Positions 28,501 to 36,616 of a stretch of 64,000 nucleotides of DNA are shown here, piece by piece. The notes beneath the pieces were generated by a model. The model was not told the origin of the DNA and did no database searches. It saw nothing but the letters and a program-made list of their open reading frames with translations. This DNA is from Acaudatibacter sp963835495. GTDB lineage: Bacteria > Pseudomonadota > Alphaproteobacteria > Caulobacterales > Caulobacteraceae. Numbering within the stretch: the stretch's first letter is position 1; every line of letters starts with the position of its first letter. The position numbers and the translations under genes are program-made. The stretch covers positions 620,001 through 684,000 of the forward strand of contig CAWIFQ010000005.1 in the NCBI GenBank assembly GCA_963835495.1, written 5' to 3'.

Positions 28501-29508
28501 ATGAGGGGGAGGATGACCTTAGCGCCGCCACCGCTGTCGCAGGCAAGCTTCATCGCGGACCTCAGTCCGCGCGAGCGCAGCCTTTGGCGCGCGGTCGTGA
28601 CGTTGCTGGCCGGCGCGGTCGGCGGAGTCATCGTCGCCCTGATCACCGGGATTGTCGCGCTGGTGCTGGTGGTGGTCGCCACCGGCGGCTTCGGCGGTGA
28701 TTTCCGCTCGTTGCCGCAGCACATCCTCGCCCTGCTCAACGAAGACGGGAAAACCATCCGCAGCGCGCTCGGTCTGCTGACCCTGGCGGTGTTCACCAAC
28801 GGTCCGATGGCCGCGACCTTCATCGCCGTCGCCGCCCTGATCGCCGGCGTCAGCGCACGCCGCTACGTGACCGTGGCGCCGAAGATCCGCTGGCGGCTGC
28901 TGGCGAGTGGGCTGCTGCTGTCGGTGGTGGTGATCGGCCCGCTGATCCTGGCCGGACAGTTGCTCGACCCAAAATCTCCGCCGGCCCCGGTCATCAGCCT
29001 GGCTGCCGACTGGCCGGGCCGGATCGGCTATGCGCTGGCCTGCATCGCGCTCCTGATCCCAGCAGCGGCGGCCGAGGAGATCGTGTTCCGCGGCTGGCTG
29101 CTGCGCGAGAGCGCCGCGGTGTCGCGCAACCCGATCTTCCTGATGGCGGTGAACGGGGTGCTGTTCTCCGCCCTGCACAACGACTTCGCGCCGGACGCCT
29201 TCCTGATGCGGTCGCTGATGGGCGCGGGGTTCGTCTACATGACGCTGCGGCTCGGCGGCATCGAGTTCTCCACCGGCGCGCATGCGGCGAACAATATCCT
29301 GATCGTGCTCTTCATCCAGCCGCTGTCGCTGAAGCCAACGGCCTCCGGCGGGCTCGGCTTGGATTCGCTGGCCCAGGCCGTGTTCCTGTTTGTCAGCTAT
29401 CTCCTGATGGCGGAACTGGTGGCGCGCTGGCCGTTGCTGCGCCGCTGGTCGGGGGCGGATCAGCTTCCTGGTCTGGCAACCAACGCTGTGGCGGAGCACT
29501 TTTCCTAA
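28501..29508 (+). CDS. CPBP-family intramembrane metalloprotease
   Basis: This polytopic membrane protein of about 335 residues has around eight hydrophobic helices. The CPBP signature is present: AAEEIVFRGWLLRE (EExxxR), FSALHNDFAPDAF (second His) and GAHAANNILIVL (third motif). These proteases process prenylated or other membrane substrates and sometimes give bacteriocin immunity. The start is uncertain between 28501 and the ATG at 28513. The last 116 bases overlap the oppositely oriented acyltransferase gene, so one of the two C-termini is probably misplaced by an indel. Confidence 0.82.
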   Translation: MRGRMTLAPPPLSQASFIADLSPRERSLWRAVVTLLAGAVGGVIVALITGIVALVLVVVATGGFGGDFRSLPQHILALLNEDGKTIRSALGLLTLAVFTNGPMAATFIAVAALIAGVSARRYVTVAPKIRWRLLASGLLLSVVVIGPLILAGQLLDPKSPPAPVISLAADWPGRIGYALACIALLIPAAAAEEIVFRGWLLRESAAVSRNPIFLMAVNGVLFSALHNDFAPDAFLMRSLMGAGFVYMTLRLGGIEFSTGAHAANNILIVLFIQPLSLKPTASGGLGLDSLAQAVFLFVSYLLMAELVARWPLLRRWSGADQLPGLATNAVAEHFS

Positions 29509-30127
29509 GCGTCTCCAGGCTGGCGCGCAGCGTCTCCAGGAACCGATCGCGGTCCCCGCACCAGCACGACGCCTCGCCGACCAGGACCGTGCAGTTCATC
29601 GGCGCCGGGAAGAACGCCCCTTTTGGCAGCACCCGGCCGGCGCCCTCGATCCAGACCGGAATCACCGGCGCGGCGGGAAAAGCCGCCGCCAGCCGCGCGA
29701 CGCCGGCCTTCATCGGCCCGAGCTCGTCTGTGCCTGGCCCGCGGGTGCCCTCCGGGAAGATGATCACGATATCGCCAGCGGCCAGCGCTTCCCTGGCTGG
29801 GGCCAGCACGTCGTCGCGGCCGGCCCCCTCGCGACTTTGGTTGTCACGGACGATCGGCACGATGCCGACCAGGTTGCGCGAGAACCAGCCGATCATAGGT
29901 CCGCGCAGGAAGTAGTCGGCCGCCGCCACCGGCCGCAGCCGCCCGATCAGCCGCGCAGGAAACATCGTCAGCAGCAGCAGGGTGTCGAAATGGCTGTTGT
30001 GGTTGGCGGCGATGATGGCCGGGCCGGCCTTCGGCAGGTGCTCGGCGCCGATCACGTCCGCGCCGGTGAAGAAGGCCGCCAGCGGCCGCGCCACCAGGTG
30101 TAGGAAGGCGTGCCTGGCCAGATTCAT
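29393..30127 (-). CDS. PlsC-like 1-acyl-sn-glycerol-3-phosphate acyltransferase
   Basis: This membrane-associated acyltransferase has about 245 residues. Catalytic motif I is ANHNSHFDTLL (NHxxxxD), the glycerol-phosphate-binding motif is FPEGTRGPG, and the hydrophobic N-terminus anchors it in the inner membrane. It overlaps the cdsA start by four bases, so the two are cotranscribed: acylation to phosphatidate, then CDP-diacylglycerol formation. The Pro/Ser-rich tail after LRKSAPPQRW overlaps the CPBP gene and may not be real. Confidence 0.85.
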   Translation of the reverse strand: MNLARHAFLHLVARPLAAFFTGADVIGAEHLPKAGPAIIAANHNSHFDTLLLLTMFPARLIGRLRPVAAADYFLRGPMIGWFSRNLVGIVPIVRDNQSREGAGRDDVLAPAREALAAGDIVIIFPEGTRGPGTDELGPMKAGVARLAAAFPAAPVIPVWIEGAGRVLPKGAFFPAPMNCTVLVGEASCWCGDRDRFLETLRASLETLRKSAPPQRWLPDQEADPPPTSGAATASAPPVPPSGDS

Positions 30128-31111
30128 CGGTGCAGGACGAAGAACGTCATCAGGTGGAAATAGAGCGGCGCGGTGAACGTCAGGCTATCGATGCGGTCGA
30201 GGATGCCGCCGTGGCCCGGGATCAGGTGCGACGAATCCTTGACCCCGATGTCGCGCTTCACCGCCGAGAGCGTCACGTCGCCGGCGAAGCCCGCCAGCGG
30301 CAACAGCACGGCCATGATCGCCAGGTTGAGCCCAGCCAGCGGCGCGAAGATCGGTCCGATCAGCCAGATCAGCGCCGCCGTGGTCGCCCAGCCGCCGAGG
30401 AAGCCCTCCCAGGTCTTGTTGGGACTGACCGTGGGCATGATCTTGTGGCGGCCGAGCAGCTTGCCCCAGCAGTATTGGGCGACGTCGTTGGCCTCGGTCG
30501 CCGACCAGCAGCAGGAACACCAGGCCCGCGGGTCCCGCCGGCATCGGCAGGTTCGGCGGCGTGCGCATCAGCCAGACGACGAAGCCGATCGCGTAGACGC
30601 AGGCGACCTCGCCCCAGTGGAAGCCCGCCGCGCGCTGCAGGTAGTTGCGGGTCTGGCCGATGATCGCCATCAGGAACGGCGTGATCAGGAACACCCAGAC
30701 CGGGATGAACACGAGGTAGATGCCGTACTCGTTGATGGCGATCCAGCCGTAGCTGATCGGCACGACGAGGTAGGACGCCAGGATGATCAGCCGGTCCTCG
30801 CGCCTGGCCGGCGCCAGCGACAGAAATTCGCGCAGCGCCAGGAACGAGATCAGCGCGAACAGCGCCAGCGTCGCCTGCCAGCCCAGCGCCAGGGCCGCGG
30901 CGAGCAGGGCGACCATCACCCACCATGAGTTCACCCGCTGCTGCAGGTTAGTGTAGTCGCGGCCAGGCCGAAGGCGCGGCAGCAGGGCGGCGGCGAGCGC
31001 GCCCAGCGTCAGGATCGCCAACACGCCCGCCAGGCCCCAGACTAGCGGCCAGGCGATCGGCGGCAGGGCGTGGCCGAGGAACTCGAGCCGGAGCGGAGAG
31101 GCAATCGACAT
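30124..31111 (-). CDS. Phosphatidate cytidylyltransferase (CDP-diglyceride synthase), frameshifted
   Basis: This polytopic membrane enzyme of about 328 residues makes CDP-diacylglycerol from CTP and phosphatidate. The family signature near the C-terminus is TVSPNKTWEGFLGG, followed by GFAGDVTLSAVKRDIGVKD and GHGGILDRIDSL. At least eight hydrophobic helices precede it. One frame break lies near 30495 (after GPAGLVFLLLV). The start ATG (31111-31109) shares two bases with the ATG of the divergent gene. Together with the plsC-like and CDP-alcohol phosphotransferase genes it forms a phospholipid module that resembles an accessory set rather than the house cdsA next to frr/dxr. Confidence 0.85.
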
Positions 31112-31514
31112 GGCCAGAGCAAGTTTGTCCCTTGCCAAGCTTGCCCGCGCAAGCGCCGTTCACGTCGGCGTCGCGTTCGTGGCGATGGGCGGCTGGACGC
31201 TGTTCGCCAATCGCACCCATGGCTCGGCGGCGATCGCGCCTGCGCTGGCGCAAGGGACCATCTCCGGGCTGATCACCTTGGTGCTGAAGCGGGTGCTGGA
31301 AGCCTTCGCGGCGCGGCTCTCCGGGGCGCTGGCCTACGTCCTGCCACCGCTGGCCACCGCCAGCGTGATCCTGGCGCTGCTGATCGGCGTCCACCGGCTG
31401 ATCGGCACGCCGGAAATCCTCGCCACCATCGCCGTGCCGTGGTCGGTCTCCACCGGCTATGCCATCCTCTACACCGTCGCCCTGCGAAGGACCCTTCATG
31501 GCCGAGCTCGATAA
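31110..31514 (+). CDS. Small polytopic membrane protein in the phospholipid module
   Basis: The 134-residue protein has three or four hydrophobic helices (VGVAFVAMGGWTLFA, ALAYVLPPLATASVILALLI, IAVPWSVSTGYAILYTVAL) and basic ends. It starts on an ATG that overlaps the divergent cdsA start. Its last five codons overlap the next gene, so it is translationally coupled to the CDP-alcohol phosphotransferase. No family is recognised; the context suggests a subunit or helper of that enzyme. Confidence 0.7.
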   Translation: MARASLSLAKLARASAVHVGVAFVAMGGWTLFANRTHGSAAIAPALAQGTISGLITLVLKRVLEAFAARLSGALAYVLPPLATASVILALLIGVHRLIGTPEILATIAVPWSVSTGYAILYTVALRRTLHGRAR

Positions 31515-32181
31515 CCGCCGGCCGATCAAGTCGCGGGACGCCGGCTGGGCGCACCGCGCCGCCGCGGCGCTGGCCGACGGCAACGCCAGCCCGGACCTGA
31601 TCTCCGCCGCCAGCTTCGCCTTCTCCTTCCTCGGCGCGGCGCTGCTGCTGGGCGCGGGGATGACCCCGATCTGGCCCCTGCGCGCGGCGCTGCTGCTCGC
31701 TGCGGCGGCGTGCATTCAGCTGCGCCTGGTCTGCAACCTGCTCGACGGCATGGTCGCGGTCGAGCATGACCGCAGCTCGTCGTCGGGGCCGATCTGGAAC
31801 GAGCTGCCGGACCGGTTCTCCGACGTCGTGCTGCTGGCCGGGGCCGGATACGGCGCGGCCGGCGGCGGGATCATGTTCGCGGTCGAGCTCGGCTGGATCT
31901 GCGCGTCGCTGGCGCTGCTGACCGCCTACCTGCGCGAGCTGGGCCGCGGGCTCGGCTTTCCCGCCGACTTTTCCGGCCCGATGGCCAAGCCGCAGCGGAT
32001 GGCCGCGCTCACGATCGCCTGCGTGATCGCCGCGCTGGAGCCGCTGTGGGGCTGGCGCGGCCAGACGCTGACGATCGCGCTGGCGATCGTGGCGCTCGGA
32101 ACCGCCTTCACCGCCTACCGCCGCACCCGGACGCTGGCCGGCCGGCTCGCCGAGAAGAACACCGCAGGAGGAACCCCATGA
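31498..32181 (+). CDS. CDP-alcohol phosphatidyltransferase, variant active-site motif
   Basis: The 227-residue inner-membrane protein belongs to the CDP-alcohol phosphotransferase family. The canonical motif DG-x2-AR-x8-G-x3-D-x3-D is altered here to DGMVAV, then G-PIW-N-ELP-D (CNLLDGMVAVEHDR and GPIWNELPDRFSD). The Arg is Val and one Asp is Asn, while the final Asp is kept, so head-group chemistry may differ from PgsA or PssA. The ATG at 31498 has AGGAC upstream and overlaps the preceding gene. The module with divergent cdsA and plsC-like genes resembles E. coli ynbA-ynbB. Confidence 0.8.
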   Translation: MAELDNRRPIKSRDAGWAHRAAAALADGNASPDLISAASFAFSFLGAALLLGAGMTPIWPLRAALLLAAAACIQLRLVCNLLDGMVAVEHDRSSSSGPIWNELPDRFSDVVLLAGAGYGAAGGGIMFAVELGWICASLALLTAYLRELGRGLGFPADFSGPMAKPQRMAALTIACVIAALEPLWGWRGQTLTIALAIVALGTAFTAYRRTRTLAGRLAEKNTAGGTP

Positions 32182-32979
32182 CCCTTGTCACCACCGAAGA
32201 TCGCGGCGCCGTGCGCCTGATCGCCTACGCCAACCCGCCGTTCGGGACGATGACCGCCGCCGGCTCGACCGAGATGTTCGACGCGGTGAGCGCGGCCGTC
32301 GGCGACGCCGGCGTGCGGGCGATCGTCATCACCGGCGGCCTGCCCGGGATCTTCATCCGCCACTACGACGTCGGCGAGCTCTCGGTGATGTCCGACACGC
32401 TGGGAGGCGCCGCGCCGCCGACGCCGCCGCCATCTCCAGCCAGCCGCGCGGCGCCCCGGCTTCCTCGAGCTGACCGACCTGATCGCGGCGGCCGACAAGC
32501 CGGTGATCGCGGCGATCAACGGGCTGTGCATGGGCGGCGGCTTCGAGCTCTCGCTGGCCTGCGACCTGCGCATCGCCGGCAAGGACGTGACCGCGATCGG
32601 CCTGCCGGAGACGCGCGTCGGCATCTTCCCCGGCGGCGGCGGCACGCAGCGGCTGCCGCGGATCATCGGCGAAGCCAAGGCGGTGGAGATGATCCTGCGC
32701 GGCCTCACGGTCGATGGTCCTGGCGCCGGCGAGCTCGGCATCGTGCACGAGGTGGTCGGCGACCCGCTCGCCCGCGCCCTGGAGATCGCCGCCGAGTTGG
32801 CGACCCGCGGGGCCGAGGGCCTCGCCTTCGCCAAGCGCCTTACCCGCGCCGCCTTGGACCGCCCCCTGGCCGAGGGCCTGGCGGACGAGCGGGCGAGCTT
32901 CCTGGCCGTGATGCGGACCGCTTCGGCCCGTGAGGCGCTGCGGGCCGCGCGCCAGCCGGTCGAGATCCAGAAGGCTTGA
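32178..32979 (+). CDS. Enoyl-CoA hydratase/isomerase family protein, frameshifted
   Basis: A crotonase-fold enzyme of about 265 residues. Oxyanion-hole and catalytic segments are GLCMGGGFELSLACDLRIAG and GLPETRVGIFPGGGGTQRL, each with the conserved Glu of true hydratases. The start ATG at 32178 follows a strong AGGAGG and overlaps the previous stop. Two indels between 32400 and 32465 disturb the loop before FLELTDLIAAADKPVIAAING. It converges on the RluB-type gene, whose basic tail runs 140 bases into it on the other strand. Confidence 0.85.
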
Positions 32980-33884
32980 CCTTCGCCTTCGCCCACCCGG
33001 CCTTGTACTTCTTGCCCTCCACCCGGAGCGCCGGTGCGGGCGCCTGAGCCTGCGCGCGGTTCGGCGGCGGTTTGGCCTTGTACCGACGCCCCTGCTTGCC
33101 GGCCACCAGCGTCAGGACGCCATCCGGGCCGCGCGTGGGGGGCGGCAGTTCCTCGACCGCGCCCTTTTCCAGCGCGCCAAGCTCGTAGGGCCCGTAGGCG
33201 ACCCGGATCAGCCGGTTCACGGTGAGGCCGAGCGCGTCCAGCACCTTGCGCACCTCGCGGTTCTTGCCCTCGGCGAGGCTGAGGCTGATCCACTGGTTCG
33301 CCGCGCCGTCGCGCCCCGGCTCGGCCTCGGCTTCGATCGCGCCGTAGTGGACGCCGTCGACGGTGATGCCGTTCGCCAGCCGCGCCAGCCTGCCCTGCGT
33401 CGACCCGGCCTCGCGCCCTGGCCCGATATCGCCGCCTCAGCGCGGTCGCCGGCAGCTCCAGCATCCGCGCCAGCTCGCCGTCGTTGGTCAGCAGCAGCAG
33501 GCCCTCGGAATTGAGGTCGAGCCGCCCCACCGAGATCAGCCGCGGCAGGCCGGGCGGCAGCGCCTCGAACACGGTCGGCCGGCCCTGCGGGTCGCGGTGG
33601 CTGGTCACCAGGCCCGCCGGCTTGTGATAGCGGAACAGCCGCGTCGGCTCGGCGGCGGCCACAGGACGGCCGTCCAGCGTCACCTGGTCCTTCGCCGACA
33701 CCTTCACCGCCGGCGAGGTCAGCGTCTCGCCGTTCAGCGTCACCCGGCCCGCCTCGATCAGCCGCTCGACCTCGCGGCGCGAGGCGACGCCAGCCCGGGC
33801 CAGCACCTTGGCGATCCGCTCGCCGCCAGAGCTATCGCCTTGACCTTCCTCGCCGCCGGCGCTTGCGTCGTCCCGATGATCCAT
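32840..33884 (-). CDS. RluB/RsuA-family rRNA pseudouridine synthase, frameshifted
   Basis: The N-terminal S4 RNA-binding domain is RIAKVLARAGVASRREVERL and RVTLNGE. The catalytic domain holds the Asp in SVGRLDLNSEGLLLLTNDGE and ends with EVRKVLDALGLTVNRLIRVAYG. The long Lys/Pro/Arg-rich tail after GPYELGALEKGAVEEL is typical of alphaproteobacterial members. Two or more frame changes lie between 33253 and 33440. The end at 32840 overlaps the hydratase gene, so the real stop may lie nearer 32980. Its start overlaps that of the divergent tadA. Confidence 0.85.
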
Positions 33885-34331
33885 GACGACGAGACCATGC
33901 GCATCGCCCTCGCGGAGGCGCAAGCCGCCGCCGCCCGCGGCGAGGCGCCGATCGGCGCGGTGGTGGTCGATCCGGCCACGGGTGAAGTCGTCGCCCGCGC
34001 CGGCAACAGCCCGATCGGGAACCACGACCCCACCGCCCACGCCGAGATCCTCGCCCTGCGCGCCGCCGCGGCCAAGCTCGGCAACTACCGCCTCACCGGC
34101 CTCACCATGTTCGTCACGCTGGAGCCCTGCGCCATGTGCGCCGGCGCCATCAGCCACGCCCGCATCGGCCGCCTGGTGTTCGGCGCGACCGACGAGAAGG
34201 GCGGCGCCGTCGTCAGCGGCCCGCGTTTCTTCGAGCAGCCGACCTGCCACTGGCGTCCCGAGGTCGAGGGCGGCGTGCTCGGCGAAGAGAGCGCGGCGCT
34301 GCTGAAGGCGTTCTTCCGCGCGCGTCGCTGA
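33876..34331 (+). CDS. tadA: tRNA-specific adenosine deaminase
   Basis: TadA converts A34 to inosine in tRNA-Arg(ACG). The zinc-dependent deaminase motifs are DPTAHAEILALRAAA (ligand His and catalytic Glu) and TLEPCAMCAGAI (two Cys ligands). The C-terminal GPRFFEQPTCHWRPEVEGG is characteristic of bacterial TadA. The start is either the ATG at 33876 or the one at 33897; the former overlaps the divergent pseudouridine synthase start by nine bases. The coding frame is intact. Confidence 0.93.
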   Translation: MIHDDETMRIALAEAQAAAARGEAPIGAVVVDPATGEVVARAGNSPIGNHDPTAHAEILALRAAAAKLGNYRLTGLTMFVTLEPCAMCAGAISHARIGRLVFGATDEKGGAVVSGPRFFEQPTCHWRPEVEGGVLGEESAALLKAFFRARR

Positions 34332-34394
34332 ACGCTTGCGGCCCGCTCTCCGCGGCGGGATGATCGGCCATTAGACCAAATGGGAGGATTTCAG

Positions 34395-35264
34395 ATGGGA
34401 TTGCTCGATGGGAAGGTCGCCATCGTCACCGGCGGCGGCAACGGGCTGGGCGAGGCCTACTGCAAGCTGTTTGCCCAGGAAGGCGCGTCGGTGGTGGTCA
34501 ACGACCTCGGCGGCGCGCGCGACGGCACGGGCGGCAGCCTCAGCGCCGCGCAGACCGTGGTCGAGGCGATCAAAGCGGCGGGCGGCAAGGCGGTGGCCAA
34601 CGGCGACGACGTCTCCACCGTCGAGGGCGGCAAGCGCATCTTCCAGACCGCGATCGACAGCTTCGGCCGCGTCGACATCCTGGTGAACAACGCCGGCATT
34701 CTGCGCGACAAGACCTTCGCCAACACCTCCGAGGCCGACTGGGACGCGGTGATCAAGGTGCACCTGAAGGGCGCCTACTGCTGCACCATGCCGGTCTGGA
34801 ACTGGATGAAGGACAATGGGGTCAAGGGCGTGATCGTCATGACCTCGTCCGGCTCGGGGCTGTTCGGCAACTTCGGCCAGTCGAACTACGGCGCCGCCAA
34901 GGCCGGCCTCTACGGCTTCATGCGCGTGCTCTCGATCGAGGGGCGCAAGTACGGCATCCGCGTTTGGGCGCTGGCGCCCGGGGCCTACACGCGCATGACC
35001 TCCGACCTGCCCGGCCGCAAGGACCGCGAGCCCGATCCGATGAGCCTGCCCGAGCGTATCGCGCCCGGCGTGCTCTACATGGTCTCCGACCTGTCGGGCG
35101 ATCAGACCGGCAAGACGCTCAGCGTCTCGTCGCGGGGCGTACGCGAGATCAAGATGATGCAGGCCAAGGGCATCTCGCCGAAGACGCCCTGGACCGCCCA
35201 GGACGTCGCCGACAACGCCGACGTGATCTTCTTCCCCGAAGAGCCGGCCCGCGTCCCGGCCTGA
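34395..35264 (+). CDS. Short-chain dehydrogenase/reductase, peroxisomal MFE-2-like
   Basis: This 290-residue NAD(P)-dependent SDR has the cofactor motif VTGGGNGLGEAYCKLFA, the structural NNAG (DILVNNAGILRD), the catalytic Ser in VIVMTSSGSGLFG and the YxxxK in SNYGAAKAG. The insert VVVNDLGGARDGTGGS is the hallmark of the (3R)-hydroxyacyl-CoA dehydrogenase domain of multifunctional enzyme type 2. That points to beta-oxidation of branched or steroid-like acyl-CoA. The ATG at 34395 follows GGGAGGA. Confidence 0.9.
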   Translation: MGLLDGKVAIVTGGGNGLGEAYCKLFAQEGASVVVNDLGGARDGTGGSLSAAQTVVEAIKAAGGKAVANGDDVSTVEGGKRIFQTAIDSFGRVDILVNNAGILRDKTFANTSEADWDAVIKVHLKGAYCCTMPVWNWMKDNGVKGVIVMTSSGSGLFGNFGQSNYGAAKAGLYGFMRVLSIEGRKYGIRVWALAPGAYTRMTSDLPGRKDREPDPMSLPERIAPGVLYMVSDLSGDQTGKTLSVSSRGVREIKMMQAKGISPKTPWTAQDVADNADVIFFPEEPARVPA

Positions 35265-35268
35265 GGCT

Positions 35269-35609
35269 TCAGGGTTGCGCGCGGCGGGCGATCGCCGCGC
35301 GCAACAGAATGGCCTGGTCGGGGCGCAGCTCAACCAGCGCGCGGCTGATCGGCGTCAGGCGCGAGCCGGTCTCGATCTGAGTCATGTCCTTGGCCGCTCG
35401 GCTGTATCGGAGGCCCTCGGCGACAAATATGGCGTGGACCATTGGACCCCATCGCCGTGTCGGATGGGGCCGCGGCTTCGTCAGCGGCTCTAGGAAGTGA
35501 AAGCCGAGCAGCGTGAGCTCGCCGACGGCCAGATGGCCTCGCCATCCACTAGCGGCGTGCGCCGGTCGAGCTCGGCGGCGAACGATGCGGCGAGGGCGTC
35601 GAAGTTCAT
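35269..35609 (-). CDS. Small conserved-looking protein of unknown function, frameshifted
   Basis: Read from the ATG at 35609 the protein begins MNFDALAASFAAELDRRTPL. After one frame change near 35530 it continues GELTLLGFHFLEPLTKPRPH, WGPMVHAIFVAEGLRYSRAA and LVELRPDQAILLRAAIARRA to the TGA at 35269. The total is about 113 residues. The tidy fit between the SDR stop and the aldo/keto reductase gene supports a real gene. No family recognised. Confidence 0.55.
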
Positions 35610-35638
35610 GGCCGCGCTTCTACCCGAAGCACAGGACC

Positions 35639-36508
35639 CTAGGCGGCGGCCCAGCGGGTGGGATCGAGGGCGACTGGGTCGTCGATCGCCATCTCGTCCC
35701 AGTCCAGGTCGGGCGGCGGGCTGGAGGCGGCGGCGATGACCGCCGCCAGTTCGCCGGCCGAGCCGGCGCCGACGATCACCGCGTCGGCTTCCGGACGAGA
35801 AAGCGCGAAGCCGAGCGCCGCCTGCAGCGGGTCGGAGCGGCCCTCGGCGATCATGCGGCGGGCGCGCGACAGTCGTCCGGCCGCGCCTTTCAGCTGCGCC
35901 GGCACCCGGTCAGGGGGCAGGAACAGCAGGCCGTTGAGGAAGATCGAGCGCAGATGCACCTCGATGCCCATCTCGCGCACCGCCATCAGGCTGCCGTCGA
36001 GCAGCAGGCGTTGGTCGAGCAGGGAGGCGGGGGCCTGGATCAGGTCCGGCTTGAAGCGGCGGGCGACGCCGACGGGGTCGTCGGAGGCGTAGACGCAGAC
36101 GCCGACCTGCTCGAACAGGCCCTCGTCGCGCAATGTCTTCAGCCGATCCCAGAGCGACGGACCGGCGGGCGCGAACAGGTCGCTGGCGCTTTGCACCACC
36201 ACGGCGCGGGCCTTGGTCAGCTTCAGGCGCATGAGGCTGGCGCGGACCTCGGCCTCGACCGCGTCGGGACCGCGATCGCCGCGCACGGAACGGATCAGCA
36301 CGCCCATCGGGACCGGCCGCGGCAGGTGTTCGCCCAGCATCGCCTCGCAGACAGGCTGAGCGCCGCCGGCGTCGAGGAAGCCAAGATCGGCGCGCGCGGC
36401 GGCGATCAGCATGTCGCGCACCTCGGCTTCGGGCGGTCTGCCGCGCAGTGCGGCCCCGCTCGGGAACTGCGACGCACCCAGCCCCAGCTTGTGAAGTGAC
36501 GGTCTCAC
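35639..36508 (-). CDS. Aldo/keto reductase-fold protein with degenerate active site
   Basis: The 289-residue protein has the AKR barrel pattern: KLGLGASQFPSGAALRGRPP at the start, GLFEQVGVCVYASDDPVGVA, PDLIQAPASLLDQRLL and ADAVIVGAGSAGELAAV near the end. The catalytic tetrad is not kept. The Asp-x4-Tyr segment reads DAGGAQPVCEAMLG without a Tyr, the Lys strand reads GVLIRSVRG, and the His site reads VVVQSASDL. It may bind a ligand without reducing it. The start is a GTG. Confidence 0.75.
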   Translation of the reverse strand: MRPSLHKLGLGASQFPSGAALRGRPPEAEVRDMLIAAARADLGFLDAGGAQPVCEAMLGEHLPRPVPMGVLIRSVRGDRGPDAVEAEVRASLMRLKLTKARAVVVQSASDLFAPAGPSLWDRLKTLRDEGLFEQVGVCVYASDDPVGVARRFKPDLIQAPASLLDQRLLLDGSLMAVREMGIEVHLRSIFLNGLLFLPPDRVPAQLKGAAGRLSRARRMIAEGRSDPLQAALGFALSRPEADAVIVGAGSAGELAAVIAAASSPPPDLDWDEMAIDDPVALDPTRWAAA

Positions 36509-36616
36509 GCGGCGTCCACCATCTTTTTGCGCTTAGTGCACATTTGAGCGGAAGATGCGCCGCCGACCTTTAAGAAGCGGTATCGACGAGGTTGATCGGA
36601 GGTTAAGAGCGCCGGG

